41,495 nucleotides of DNA from Planctomycetota bacterium (GTDB taxonomy: Bacteria; Planctomycetota; UBA8108; UBA1146; JAJFFE01), in the NCBI GenBank assembly GCA_021776775.1, contig JAJFFE010000200.1:1-41495 (forward strand), read 5' to 3'. Made by a program: the position numbers and the translations under genes. This document shows positions 12,846 to 19,964 of this stretch, in pieces. The notes under the pieces are model-generated. The model saw only the letters and a program-made list of their open reading frames with translations, searched no databases and was not told the origin of the DNA. How positions within the stretch are numbered: position 1 is the stretch's first letter; the number at the start of each line of letters is the position of its first letter.

Positions 12846-12942
12846 TCTTTTCCTTGGATTCCATTCGGAGAGCGCCTGGCCTGGGGGCAGGATGTCCACC
12901 TTCCGGCGCCCGGCTCGGCGCCCCGGCGGAAAGGAAAGAGCC

Positions 12943-13029
12943 ATGACACGAAAGCCCCGAATCCCCATCCCGTTGATCGTCGCGGCGATCCTGACGCTAT
13001 TCACCTTCTGCTGCAGGGGTCCGGCATGA
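12943..13029 (+). CDS. 28-aa hydrophobic peptide
   Basis: ATG at 12943 with AAGGAAAG just upstream, ending in an ATGA overlap with the recombinase gene. The peptide MTRKPRIPIPLIVAAILTLF then TFCCRGPA has a basic N-terminus and one short membrane helix. A GGCGCC inverted repeat at 12905-12922 lies in its leader just before the ribosome site. It may act as a membrane peptide or only as a coupling leader for the recombinase. Confidence 0.5.
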   Translation: MTRKPRIPIPLIVAAILTLFTFCCRGPA

Positions 13030-14183
13030 GCACCGCTAAGAGCACTCTCCGCGTCGGCCCGTACGGCTTCGAACCTCACGACGTGGAAGCCCTGAACCGG
13101 GTCGCGATGATCGCCATCCAGTCCGGCGCGCAAGACTCGATCGACCACAAGGTGGACAACGTGTGGAAGGTCGACGAGAAGAAGACCTGGGCCGCTGCCG
13201 TGATGCGCATCGCCTGGGCCTTCGAACGCGGGATGGGCGTGTCCCAGGCGTTCACCTGTTGCGACTGGTTCGGAACTCCGCGGCCGAATACGGCCTACGT
13301 CCGGTCCCGGGCGCAGGGGCATCCGGAGCTCGCCGGCTACTCGACCCACTGGGAGCTAGAGGATCCCGACAGCGTGGACGGCCCGAAGCGTTGGGACTCG
13401 ATCCCGGCGTCACTCGTCGACACGCCAAACGACGCGTGGCCGGACGGCCTACGTTGCGTCTGCCGGATCGCGCGACGTCATGCGAACGGAGTCGAGTCGA
13501 TCACCGAGCGGTCGTTCTCCGTGGGGATGGCGAAGCGTCAAGACCTCTGGGACACGCGAGCGGAGATCACTCGGGGCAGCTACACCAAGGCCAACCCGTC
13601 GCCCTGGTTCCGCAACCCCGCCGACATGATCCGCAGCCGCGCAGAGGATCGCGCGTGCTGGGGAGCGTTCGCGGATGCCATCGAGGCGCGCCAGCCACGT
13701 GAGGGCAACCCGACCTTCTGGCCTGCCCCGAGTGTTTCCGAACCGTCCGTGCGGTTGCACGGACGGGCCGTTGTGGATCGCGACACGGGCGAGATTGTCC
13801 CCAGCGACACGGGCGAGGTTGTCGCCAACGTTGGAGTTGCTGAAACCTCGGCCGCGGCCGCAGAGGGGCAGGAACCCGCACCCGTGAAACAAACGGCCGA
13901 AATCCCCGAAACGGATGCCACCAAAACCCCAGGTGAGCCCGACGACCTGGGCGTGTCTCCGACGTTCGACTGCGATTGTCCGGACGCTGGCAAGGAAACC
14001 CCGGACGAGAGCATCCCGGCGACCTCTACGCGTGCGGGCCAGGAATGGCGCCTTGGCGGTGATGATGTGGTGACCGGCTACACCTGCTTGATCTGCCTCG
14101 GCTTCATCACTGCGTCCCGAGTGTCTTCGACCAGCTCGTCGAGCCAGACCGCCACATCCGAGGGCGGATCCGGCAACTGGTAG
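13026..14183 (+). CDS. RecT-like single-strand annealing protein (385 aa)
   Basis: The ATG at 13026 overlaps the previous stop (ATGA). Residues about 1-235 carry the domain. The stretch NPSPWFRNPADMIRSRAEDR (about 193-212), with ACWGAFADAI after it, matches the W-x-x-x-P-x-x-M-x-x-x-RA-x-x-RA-x-x-x-x-F-x-D-x-(I/L) signature of RecT/Erf-class annealing proteins. The opening, including a region rich in Val/Asp, fits the usual beta-barrel. The last ~130 residues are a low-complexity Pro/Glu/Thr tail ending with CDCPD and TCLICLG, a possible zinc site, which is an uncommon extension. Role: homologous recombination of phage DNA. No matching exonuclease is recognised nearby. Confidence 0.55.
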   Translation: MSTAKSTLRVGPYGFEPHDVEALNRVAMIAIQSGAQDSIDHKVDNVWKVDEKKTWAAAVMRIAWAFERGMGVSQAFTCCDWFGTPRPNTAYVRSRAQGHPELAGYSTHWELEDPDSVDGPKRWDSIPASLVDTPNDAWPDGLRCVCRIARRHANGVESITERSFSVGMAKRQDLWDTRAEITRGSYTKANPSPWFRNPADMIRSRAEDRACWGAFADAIEARQPREGNPTFWPAPSVSEPSVRLHGRAVVDRDTGEIVPSDTGEVVANVGVAETSAAAAEGQEPAPVKQTAEIPETDATKTPGEPDDLGVSPTFDCDCPDAGKETPDESIPATSTRAGQEWRLGGDDVVTGYTCLICLGFITASRVSSTSSSSQTATSEGGSGNW

Positions 14184-14276
14184 ACCCACTGCGTACCGAT
14201 CACGTCGAGCCATTCTTCGTCCATGGCCCGTTCGTCGACACCACACCTGGACGATCTAAAAGGAGATCCGAGAAAC

Positions 14277-14744
14277 ATGGCCACGAAACAGAAAACCCGC
14301 GCCGAGCTGGAAACACACCAGGAGGCTGTACGCGAGCTCGCGACGTCGCTCGAAAAGGCGCACGAAGACGTTCTGACCGCACGCGAGGACCTGCGCAACG
14401 CGACCGGCGTATGGAAGGACCAGGAAGCGAAGTTGATCGCTCTCGCCCTGGACCCGGACGAAGCGACCGACGGACCACTCTTCAACCCCACGGTTCGCAC
14501 CCTCGACAAGCTAGACCCTCCGGTCCCCGTGCCGGCAATCAAGAAGTTGACCGAGGTAGAGGACCAGGCCCGCGCGATCCTGTGCGCCGGTGATCTCGTC
14601 AACCTCTGGGAGGACCACCAGGAAGGTCTCGCTGCCTACCTCGTGAAGGAATACGAGCTGAGCGAGAAGCAAGCGAACGTCTGCCTGAAGGCAGCCGAGA
14701 ACGTCGCCGACGAGATCCGCGGAGCCGCCGCCGCGGCTGGCTAG
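14277..14744 (+). CDS. Hypothetical coiled-coil protein (155 aa)
   Basis: The ATG at 14277 has AGGAG 12 bases upstream. The ORF opened at 14223 is longer but lacks a site. The N-terminal ~60 residues are helical and charged (TRAELETHQEAVRELATSLE, KAHEDVLTAREDLRNATG). A Pro-rich segment (LDPPVPVPAIKK) separates this from a second helical region, and the end is Ala-rich. It lies 93 bases after the RecT-like gene. It could be a recombination accessory protein, but no family is recognised. Confidence 0.65.
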   Translation: MATKQKTRAELETHQEAVRELATSLEKAHEDVLTAREDLRNATGVWKDQEAKLIALALDPDEATDGPLFNPTVRTLDKLDPPVPVPAIKKLTEVEDQARAILCAGDLVNLWEDHQEGLAAYLVKEYELSEKQANVCLKAAENVADEIRGAAAAAG

Positions 14745-14747
14745 GCC

Positions 14748-14942
14748 GTGCAGGCCCGGGACTACGGCGACTGGTCCGAGGATGCTCTGCGGCTCCGCAT
14801 CACCGACCTGGAAGCACGAAACGAGGAGTTGCGCAAGGCGCTGGCGTGGACCCTTCTCGGACTCAAAACCTCTGTGCAGATAGCCGAGGAGAGAATCGAG
14901 ACCGCGCTAGCGATGGCACCGAAAGGATTCCCGACCCCATGA
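14748..14942 (+). CDS. Small helical protein (64 aa)
   Basis: The start is GTG at 14748, three bases after the preceding stop. The sequence RLRITDLEARNEELRKALAW is a short coiled coil, followed by a less polar helix (TLLGLKTSVQIAEERIETAL). It ends in an ATGA overlap with the next gene. No family recognised. Coupling on both sides supports translation. Confidence 0.55.
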   Translation: MQARDYGDWSEDALRLRITDLEARNEELRKALAWTLLGLKTSVQIAEERIETALAMAPKGFPTP

Positions 14943-15205
14943 AAACGATCCGATTCCAAGGCACGCCCGTCTCGTCCTACACCGCGGAGATCGATTGCGA
15001 GCGCGACGATACCGGCCAGGTCGTGTCCTTCATCGCTTGGCGGGACGGGGTCAAGGTCGACTCCGGAACGCCTGAAGGGCTCAAGGCGCGCTGGCGCCCG
15101 AAGGGCGCGAAGGCGCAGGGAACGTTCGAGGCGCTCGAATTCGCTGATCCGGTCACACCCGAGGAGCAGCCCGAGGACCCCCCCAGCGAAGTGGCCGAAG
15201 CATGA
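14939..15205 (+). CDS. Hypothetical 88-aa protein
   Basis: The ATG at 14939 overlaps the previous stop (ATGA) and its own stop overlaps the lipoprotein start (ATGA). The core looks like a small beta-sheet domain: MKTIRFQGTPVSSYTAEIDC, then GQVVSFIAWRDGVKVDSGTP. The C-terminus is acidic and Pro/Glu-rich. Function unknown. Confidence 0.6.
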   Translation: MKTIRFQGTPVSSYTAEIDCERDDTGQVVSFIAWRDGVKVDSGTPEGLKARWRPKGAKAQGTFEALEFADPVTPEEQPEDPPSEVAEA

Positions 15206-15450
15206 CCAATCTCCACCACGTCGAGGCTGCTCCAGAAAGTGGATGCTGCGGATCGGCCGCCCTCATGCTGGGGATCATCCTCATGGCCACTCTAGTCGGT
15301 TGCGGGGGGGAACCACTCCAACCTGGTCCCAATGAACGGAGTGCGCGCGCCCTAGAGCGCATCGCCGACTATCTCGAAGAGGCCAGCAAAGAACCTGCTG
15401 GGGTTCTGATCCCAAACCCAGAACCGGTCAAGCGGAGCAAGATTGATTGA
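15202..15450 (+). CDS. Small lipoprotein (82 aa)
   Basis: A hydrophobic segment (AALMLGIILMATLVGCGG) ends in the lipobox LVGC, with Cys at about residue 34, so a mature lipid-anchored protein of about 48 residues is predicted. The N-terminal region before it is unusually long for a signal peptide (about 18 polar residues). The mature part is short and helical (NERSARALERIADYLEE). It is the last gene of the plus-strand unit. Small phage lipoproteins in early operons sometimes block superinfection, and some are outer spanins, but this is only a possibility here. Confidence 0.6.
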   Translation: MTNLHHVEAAPESGCCGSAALMLGIILMATLVGCGGEPLQPGPNERSARALERIADYLEEASKEPAGVLIPNPEPVKRSKID

Positions 15451-15458
15451 CGACACGA

Positions 15459-15475
15459 CCCCGCCGCGTGCGGGG
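15459..15475. terminator. Short hairpin after the plus-strand unit
   Basis: CCCCGC (15459-15464) pairs with GCGGGG (15470-15475) around CGCGT, nine bases after the stop of the lipoprotein gene. No T run follows on the plus strand. It may contribute to stopping plus-strand transcription. Confidence 0.35.
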
Positions 15476-15543
15476 AAGTAGGGGAGCCGCAAGGCCCGAG
15501 AGAAAGGGGGTCGAGACCTGAGAAACCTCGACCTGAACGAAGC

Positions 15544-15577
15544 GAGCCCCAGGCCGGCGTTAGCTGACCTGGGGCTC
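15544..15577. terminator. Bidirectional hairpin terminator between convergent genes
   Basis: GAGCCCCAGG (15544-15553) pairs perfectly with CCTGGGGCTC (15568-15577) around a 14-base loop. It lies in the 182-base gap between the convergent gene ends at 15450 and 15633. The plus side is followed by TTCGCGTCTCTT, a weak U tract. It probably terminates the leftward late operon and the rightward unit. Confidence 0.6.
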
Positions 15578-15632
15578 TTCGCGTCTCTTGGCAGGAAGAG
15601 CGGGCCCTCCCCCGGACAGATGCTCAAGGGCC

Positions 15633-16121
15633 CTACCAGGATCCGATTCGGAGGCGGAACAGGAGAGCGCCGCCCTCGTCACCTGGTAGCCAAACCGTAT
15701 CGAACGGGCCGAATTGCAGGGCGACCGTTCCTAGAAAAGGGCCGAGCGGGGACTGCGCGAGCTCGTCGTGGTACGTGAGGCCCACCATGATTCCCGCCCG
15801 GATCTCGAAGCCGCGGGCAGGCTCCGCCACCGACCACCAGTAGCCGCCCCCGCCCACCGCCTGGAACGCGCTCCACGAGTTGCGCAGCGCGCCCGCAGTA
15901 GCGAACGCCCCGGAGCCCCTGCGTGCGCCGTACTCGACGAACGCCCCTGGGTTCCACTCGTTCCAGCTGGACTCACAGCGCCCTTCGTAGGCGCACGCTC
16001 GCGCGTCCACGGGCCGCTCGACGAAATGGTGAGACCGAACCGGTAGGACGACCGTCAGGGACGAGCACGCCGACAGCGTGTAGCCAAGTAGCCAGGTGGC
16101 CACGTGGCCACATCGCCGCAT
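15633..16121 (-). CDS. Lipoprotein with small beta-barrel-like domain (162 aa)
   Basis: The N-terminus MRRCGHVATWLLGYTLSACS has a charged start, a hydrophobic core and the lipobox LSAC at about residues 16-19. The mature part has alternating aromatic/Gly strands (SWSAFQAVGGGGYWWSVAEP, GFEIRAGIMVGLTYHDELAQ) and ends in LLFRLRIGSW, an aromatic C-terminus as in outer-membrane barrels. It is the last gene of the late operon. It could modify the outer surface or exclude related phages after infection, and an outer-spanin role cannot be excluded. No catalytic signature is visible. Confidence 0.6.
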   Translation of the reverse strand: MRRCGHVATWLLGYTLSACSSLTVVLPVRSHHFVERPVDARACAYEGRCESSWNEWNPGAFVEYGARRGSGAFATAGALRNSWSAFQAVGGGGYWWSVAEPARGFEIRAGIMVGLTYHDELAQSPLGPFLGTVALQFGPFDTVWLPGDEGGALLFRLRIGSW

Positions 16122-16125
16122 CGGA

Positions 16126-16413
16126 TCAGTCCTCCGGGAACCACTGCTTCGCAGCGGCTACGGCGGTGCGGTGCTGAGCCTTGGTCTGCGAACTCGGGGT
16201 CGTGACCTTGATCGTGTCTCCACCTGACTCCCAGGACGTGCAGTGATCGTTCGAGCCATCCGGAGCAGCCGGACCGCCGTACGCCTCTTCCTGAACGCGC
16301 AGGTAATGAGTCTCGGCCCAGTAGCTGTAGGTCTGCGCGACCTGCTGCATCGTCCGGACCTCACCGTCCGCCAGGGTCGTCGATAGGTGGCTGGTCGATA
16401 GAACTACGCCCAT
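16126..16413 (-). CDS. Hypothetical 95-aa protein
   Basis: The ATG at 16413 has GAGG about 9 bases upstream. The start overlaps the end of the membrane-protein gene by 53 bases in another frame. The body includes YSYWAETHYLRVQEEAYGGP, a Cys (HCTSWESGG) and an amphipathic C-terminal helix. No signal peptide or membrane helix. It is coupled to the lipoprotein gene downstream (5-base gap). Function unknown. Confidence 0.55.
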   Translation of the reverse strand: MGVVLSTSHLSTTLADGEVRTMQQVAQTYSYWAETHYLRVQEEAYGGPAAPDGSNDHCTSWESGGDTIKVTTPSSQTKAQHRTAVAAAKQWFPED

Positions 16414-16735
16414 TGTCGAATCCTCGTTTTGCGCTCTCCAGCGCTGCCTTTGCGCGAGCCATCCAAGCGTCGAGGGGCTCGTGCGGGTTGATCTGTGGAA
16501 CCTCGACGACGTATTCGATGCTCTCCACCACGAACGTGGCGCGCAAGTGCGGAGCTCGTTCGTCGGTCAACTCCTGCACCCGATCCTCGACCTGCTGCTG
16601 CCTCTCGGCGAGCTCGGCCTGGCTGCCCTTCCACTGCAGAAGCGTCCAATAGACCAGAAGGAGAATCGTCAGGACGGCGCCAATCAGGCACAGCTCGACA
16701 GCCCGTAGCACGTACCACCTCCTCGCCCTCCGCAT
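16361..16735 (-). CDS. Single-pass membrane coiled-coil protein, spanin-like (124 aa)
   Basis: CAGGAG lies just before the ATG at 16735. The start MRRARRWYVLRAVEL is strongly basic. A hydrophobic helix covers about 15-33 (LCLIGAVLTILLLVYWTLL), and a charged coiled coil follows (AELAERQQQVEDRVQELTDE). This N-in, C-out layout is that of an inner-membrane spanin (Rz-type), but the C-terminal ~60 residues with a beta segment are not typical. It sits in the end-of-operon membrane cluster, where lysis proteins are expected. Confidence 0.5.
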   Translation of the reverse strand: MRRARRWYVLRAVELCLIGAVLTILLLVYWTLLQWKGSQAELAERQQQVEDRVQELTDERAPHLRATFVVESIEYVVEVPQINPHEPLDAWMARAKAALESAKRGFDNGRSSIDQPPIDDPGGR

Positions 16736-16777
16736 CGAAACTCCTGAATGCCGATGCGTCCGAGTCCCGTCAGGAAA

Positions 16778-17113
16778 TCAGGGGGATTCTTTTCCGTTCC
16801 CTTCGCGGACCTCGCGGTGAATCTCTTCGAGCTTTCCTACCAGGCGCTCGCCCATGTGGCGATGTTCTGAAAGGACAGCGTCCAGGCGAGCCTCTGAAAT
16901 AGCGTTCGACTGCTGAAGACTCTCGAAATACCGAGACTGCTGCTCTTTGTACCGGTCTGCGTTTTTGTCGGCGTCGGCGCGCACGGCAAGGTCGCGCTCG
17001 CGGAGGTACTTCATGAACCCCCACACAACGACGAGCACGGCCGACACGGACACGCCCTCGGGGAGGAAGTCCCACCCGTTTGTGGGCACCGAAGCGTCTA
17101 GGATCGCGATCAA
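16778..17113 (-). CDS. Membrane-anchored coiled-coil protein, possible holin (111 aa)
   Basis: The start is TTG at 17113, overlapping the hydrolase stop as TTGA. Residues about 18-36 form a hydrophobic helix (PEGVSVSAVLVVVWGFMKYL). The rest is a long charged helix (ADKNADRYKEQQSRYFESLQ, then ISEARLDAVLSEHRHMGERL). One-span proteins with a coiled tail resemble BhlA/UviB-type holin-like proteins (established family pattern), though sequence match is not shown. Its position just after an esterase-like gene and before spanin-like genes fits a lysis cassette. Confidence 0.5.
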   Translation of the reverse strand: MIAILDASVPTNGWDFLPEGVSVSAVLVVVWGFMKYLRERDLAVRADADKNADRYKEQQSRYFESLQQSNAISEARLDAVLSEHRHMGERLVGKLEEIHREVREGNGKESP

Positions 17114-18378
17114 ACCGGCGCAACCGTTCCGCCGAACTCGACCAGCCCCGTGACCCAGTCATAGACCCGGTCGACCTTGTCGGTCGTCGTCGCCAGCTCG
17201 GGCCCCTTATCCACGTCCGGGCCCAGCCCATCCGACACCTGCGCGTCGCCCCAAAAGACCTCCGAGCGCGCGTCGCCGTGGTCCTGAATGTCCTCGGCGC
17301 ACTTGCGTGCGAAAGCGTGGTGATGGAAGTCGAACGCTGCCTTCGCCTGGTCTTCGTCGTCTTGGATCCGATTGGGATCGTCGTCCTGAAAGGTCAGGCT
17401 CGCCTCCTCAACCTTCGTGATCCGGCCCCACTCGGCCCAGACCGGCCCCACTCGGTTCGCGGTGTTCGACTCATCGTTGAGCCAGGTCCGGGGAGATGCA
17501 CCCTGATACCACTCCAGCGGCTGCTCGTAATACTTCTCGCGCCCGCGCTTGCGCGCCAGGTGCTGATAGTGCTCGTCGCCAAACGGGTTGTCATCGGACT
17601 GCGCTTGATCGAAGGCGAGTTGCGTCAGGTCGTATTGCGCGATTTGAACGCCCACCGCCGTCGGACGTCCCGAGTTGCGCGGCATCATGCGGTCGTGGGT
17701 CAGCGCGGGGAACTGAGCTCCCATCGCGGGGATGATCGCCTCGGGCATCCACATATTGGCGAGCGCGTTCGTGCCGGCCGCGGACAGCCCGACCAGGAAT
17801 ACCTTCCCCGAGACGCTGTTGCCTTCGCCGTCCTGAGTGAACGAGTAGCCCTGGTTCCAGAGGTCGTTGCCCCAGGTGGTCTCGTAGCGCGCCACGCCCT
17901 CGGCGCCGGACGTGCGGACGTGTCGCGTGCTCGCGATCATCTTTCCCGATGCGTTGTCGCGGATGTGCGCGATCGCCGCGCGAACGTACAGCTGAGGCTC
18001 TGGCCACATCGCCGCCGGCATGTGGTCCCGCTTGTCGTCCAGCTGTGATGGCGACTGGGGCAGGTGCACCGAGATCAGAACCCACGGCTTGGCCGTCACG
18101 GACGAGTCGTTCAGCCTCTCGGCGAGGACCTTCCACACTGGCCCGATGCCCGAGTCCGTGAACTCGATCGCGCGCCAGCCGGGGTTATGGAAGTTCCCGC
18201 CTGTGATGCCCATGAGGATGTGGGCATCGTTGAAGTTGATCGGCGTCCCGCCAGCGTCGCGCGGATACCAGATAGTCATCCACGCGTCGCCGCCGGGGTG
18301 GTTCGCGTAGAAGTGACCGCGCTCCGAGGACAGGGGCACCGGCACGTCACAAGTCGTTCGGTCGTAAACGATCGGCAT
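17110..18378 (-). CDS. Alpha/beta-hydrolase (esterase)-like protein (422 aa)
   Basis: The nucleophile-elbow GLSAAG (Ser199), preceded by the strand GKVFLV, matches the G-x-S-x-G motif of serine esterases of the PHB-depolymerase/carboxylesterase class. Upstream strands (KPWVLISVHLP) and the helix YVRAAIAHIRDN fit the fold. Acid and His partners cannot be fixed, though DEHYQ and FDFHHHAF are candidates. It follows the tail-fibre genes and precedes holin-like genes. It may be a tail-associated deacetylase/esterase acting on host polysaccharide, or a LysB-like lytic enzyme. No signal peptide. No other lytic enzyme is recognisable in the genome. Confidence 0.6.
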   Translation of the reverse strand: MPIVYDRTTCDVPVPLSSERGHFYANHPGGDAWMTIWYPRDAGGTPINFNDAHILMGITGGNFHNPGWRAIEFTDSGIGPVWKVLAERLNDSSVTAKPWVLISVHLPQSPSQLDDKRDHMPAAMWPEPQLYVRAAIAHIRDNASGKMIASTRHVRTSGAEGVARYETTWGNDLWNQGYSFTQDGEGNSVSGKVFLVGLSAAGTNALANMWMPEAIIPAMGAQFPALTHDRMMPRNSGRPTAVGVQIAQYDLTQLAFDQAQSDDNPFGDEHYQHLARKRGREKYYEQPLEWYQGASPRTWLNDESNTANRVGPVWAEWGRITKVEEASLTFQDDDPNRIQDDEDQAKAAFDFHHHAFARKCAEDIQDHGDARSEVFWGDAQVSDGLGPDVDKGPELATTTDKVDRVYDWVTGLVEFGGTVAPV

Positions 18379-18380
18379 TC

Positions 18381-19484
18381 TCAGTGGCTCCCGGTCTCGA
18401 CTTGGACATGGACCCCGCGGATCTTCAGCGACGAAGCGTTGCCGCTCTGCGCGAGGATCGTTCCGGGGTTCAAGTGCTCGGTATTCGCTGCCCCGACGCC
18501 GTCACCGTCCGTCTTCCACCGGATGCCCATCATGTGCCCCTTCCGGATGTCGAAGCTAGTCGGCGGTGCCTGGGTCGGCTCGATGAAGATCTGGTGCGTG
18601 CGGTCGACCGTTAGGAACGTCGACCCTGAATCGCCGATCACGCCTCGAAGCCTCGCGGCCAGCGGGATGAAGGCAGGGAAGACGTCGGCGATGTTGGTCT
18701 CACGCAACGTCATGATCTCGATCTCGAACCAGGCGTTCAGCGTGCTACCAGGACCACCGTTCGAGACGTCGGTAGCGAACGCGTCGGTCTGCAGGGCTAG
18801 CGCCTTGTTCGGCGAGATCGCTGCACCCGGGTCCATCTCGGGTTCGATGATGAACGAGATCCGGCGCATCGTCGCGGCGGGATCGCTGCCATCCTGTTTG
18901 TACTGCCCGACCAGAGTGGCCTTCGCATAGAAGCCGTCGAGCGCAGCGAACGGAGGGATGTAGATCCCGTTCCGGTAGTGATTGAGGTTCTGGCCTTGAA
19001 AGAGCGCTGGGTAGGTTCCCACCGTCGTCGATGCGACCTGCGGACCCCACGTTTGGAAGGGCCAAGCGTCCTCTGGAAACGCGACGGTTCCGGCTCCGTA
19101 GTCGGTGTTCTCGTCCGTGTTCGCGTTGGTCGGCTGCACCGTCGTTTCACCGGCGGTCCAATCGCCAACGCCACCGTACGAGTAGCCGCCTTGCCGCCCA
19201 GCCTGTGGAGTCCAGACCGCGGTTTGAGGCCGAATCACTCCCTGCTGAATCGCAGCCGCTTGGGCCACGTTGACCGAGGCCAGGAGCTGGATCGCTTGGG
19301 CGAGCTGGCCGAAATCGCCCTTGGTGAGGTCCTGCCCAGAGAGCTCGACCGCACGGGCGATATTCTCCTGCATGTCGTTGAGCCACGAGGCCCCAACCGT
19401 CGTCCCGGCTCGGTCCGAGAACGGGTTGCCGTTGCCAAACAGGCCCCCAGCCAACGCCCCCGCAGTGTCGATTCTATGCGCCAT
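18381..19484 (-). CDS. Tail-fibre/collar protein 2 (367 aa)
   Basis: The N-terminus shares the pattern of the larger fibre protein at 19961-21253: MAHRIDTAGA, then AGTTVGASWLNDMQENIARA and a Gly-x-x-L-x-QLA-x-AI segment (FGQLAQAIQL). That shared ~65-residue module probably docks fibres to the baseplate (inference). The remainder is beta-rich with VGQYKQDGSD and IRGVHVQVETGSH at the end. It could be a trimeric fibre or a host-range subunit. The next gene begins immediately after its stop. Confidence 0.7.
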   Translation of the reverse strand: MAHRIDTAGALAGGLFGNGNPFSDRAGTTVGASWLNDMQENIARAVELSGQDLTKGDFGQLAQAIQLLASVNVAQAAAIQQGVIRPQTAVWTPQAGRQGGYSYGGVGDWTAGETTVQPTNANTDENTDYGAGTVAFPEDAWPFQTWGPQVASTTVGTYPALFQGQNLNHYRNGIYIPPFAALDGFYAKATLVGQYKQDGSDPAATMRRISFIIEPEMDPGAAISPNKALALQTDAFATDVSNGGPGSTLNAWFEIEIMTLRETNIADVFPAFIPLAARLRGVIGDSGSTFLTVDRTHQIFIEPTQAPPTSFDIRKGHMMGIRWKTDGDGVGAANTEHLNPGTILAQSGNASSLKIRGVHVQVETGSH

Positions 19485-19496
19485 TGCCAGACCTTC

Positions 19497-19964
19497 TTAC
19501 GCGGAGAGTCCCGCGAGCCGCAACACCTCGTCTTCGTTCGCCCCACCCCAGTTCAACGTATGGGTCAGCCCCACCGGTGTGAACGGGAGGCCCGCAGCTG
19601 CATCAGTCCGCACCCCCAGGATCGGGTTCAGCGTGTCGTCCACCGCGGACACCTCCTTGAACACGATCACCGCGACGAGCGGCCGCGTGCCCGTTCCGAG
19701 CGCGCCATAGGGCAACGGGTCGGCCTTCAGGATCACTTCCCCGGTCGCGAGGTCGTTTGCCAGAGTCACGTTCGAGAGCGTCAGGCGCGTGTAGTTCGCG
19801 CCATCGAACTCGTCCAGGCTCGTGAAGTCGCCCAGGTTTACCGTCTGGTCCTCGGTGTCCGCGGTCGTGTTGAGCATGACCAGGGCGACCTTCAGCAGGT
19901 CCGATGCCAGGTCGAGCTCCCCTTCGAACAGCGCGCGCGGGATGTCGTGGCCTACGTACGTCAC
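19497..19964 (-). CDS. Fibre-associated structural protein, paralogue of 8048-8494
   Basis: A 155-aa protein starting at GTG 19964, which overlaps the fibre stop as GTGA. It matches the 148-aa product of 8048-8494 through LDLASDLLKVALVMLNTTAD, GANYTRLTLSNVTLANDLAT and a strand with IVFKEV. Beta-rich, no signal peptide. It lies between the two tail-fibre genes, as its paralogue lies before the repeat adhesin. It is likely a small virion protein of the adhesion apparatus (inference). Confidence 0.75.
   Translation of the reverse strand: MTYVGHDIPRALFEGELDLASDLLKVALVMLNTTADTEDQTVNLGDFTSLDEFDGANYTRLTLSNVTLANDLATGEVILKADPLPYGALGTGTRPLVAVIVFKEVSAVDDTLNPILGVRTDAAAGLPFTPVGLTHTLNWGGANEDEVLRLAGLSA

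Noticed and set aside
17080..18048. 322-aa plus-strand frame over the hydrolase gene
   Set aside because: Val/Arg-rich shadow, no start site, opposite a motif-bearing gene.
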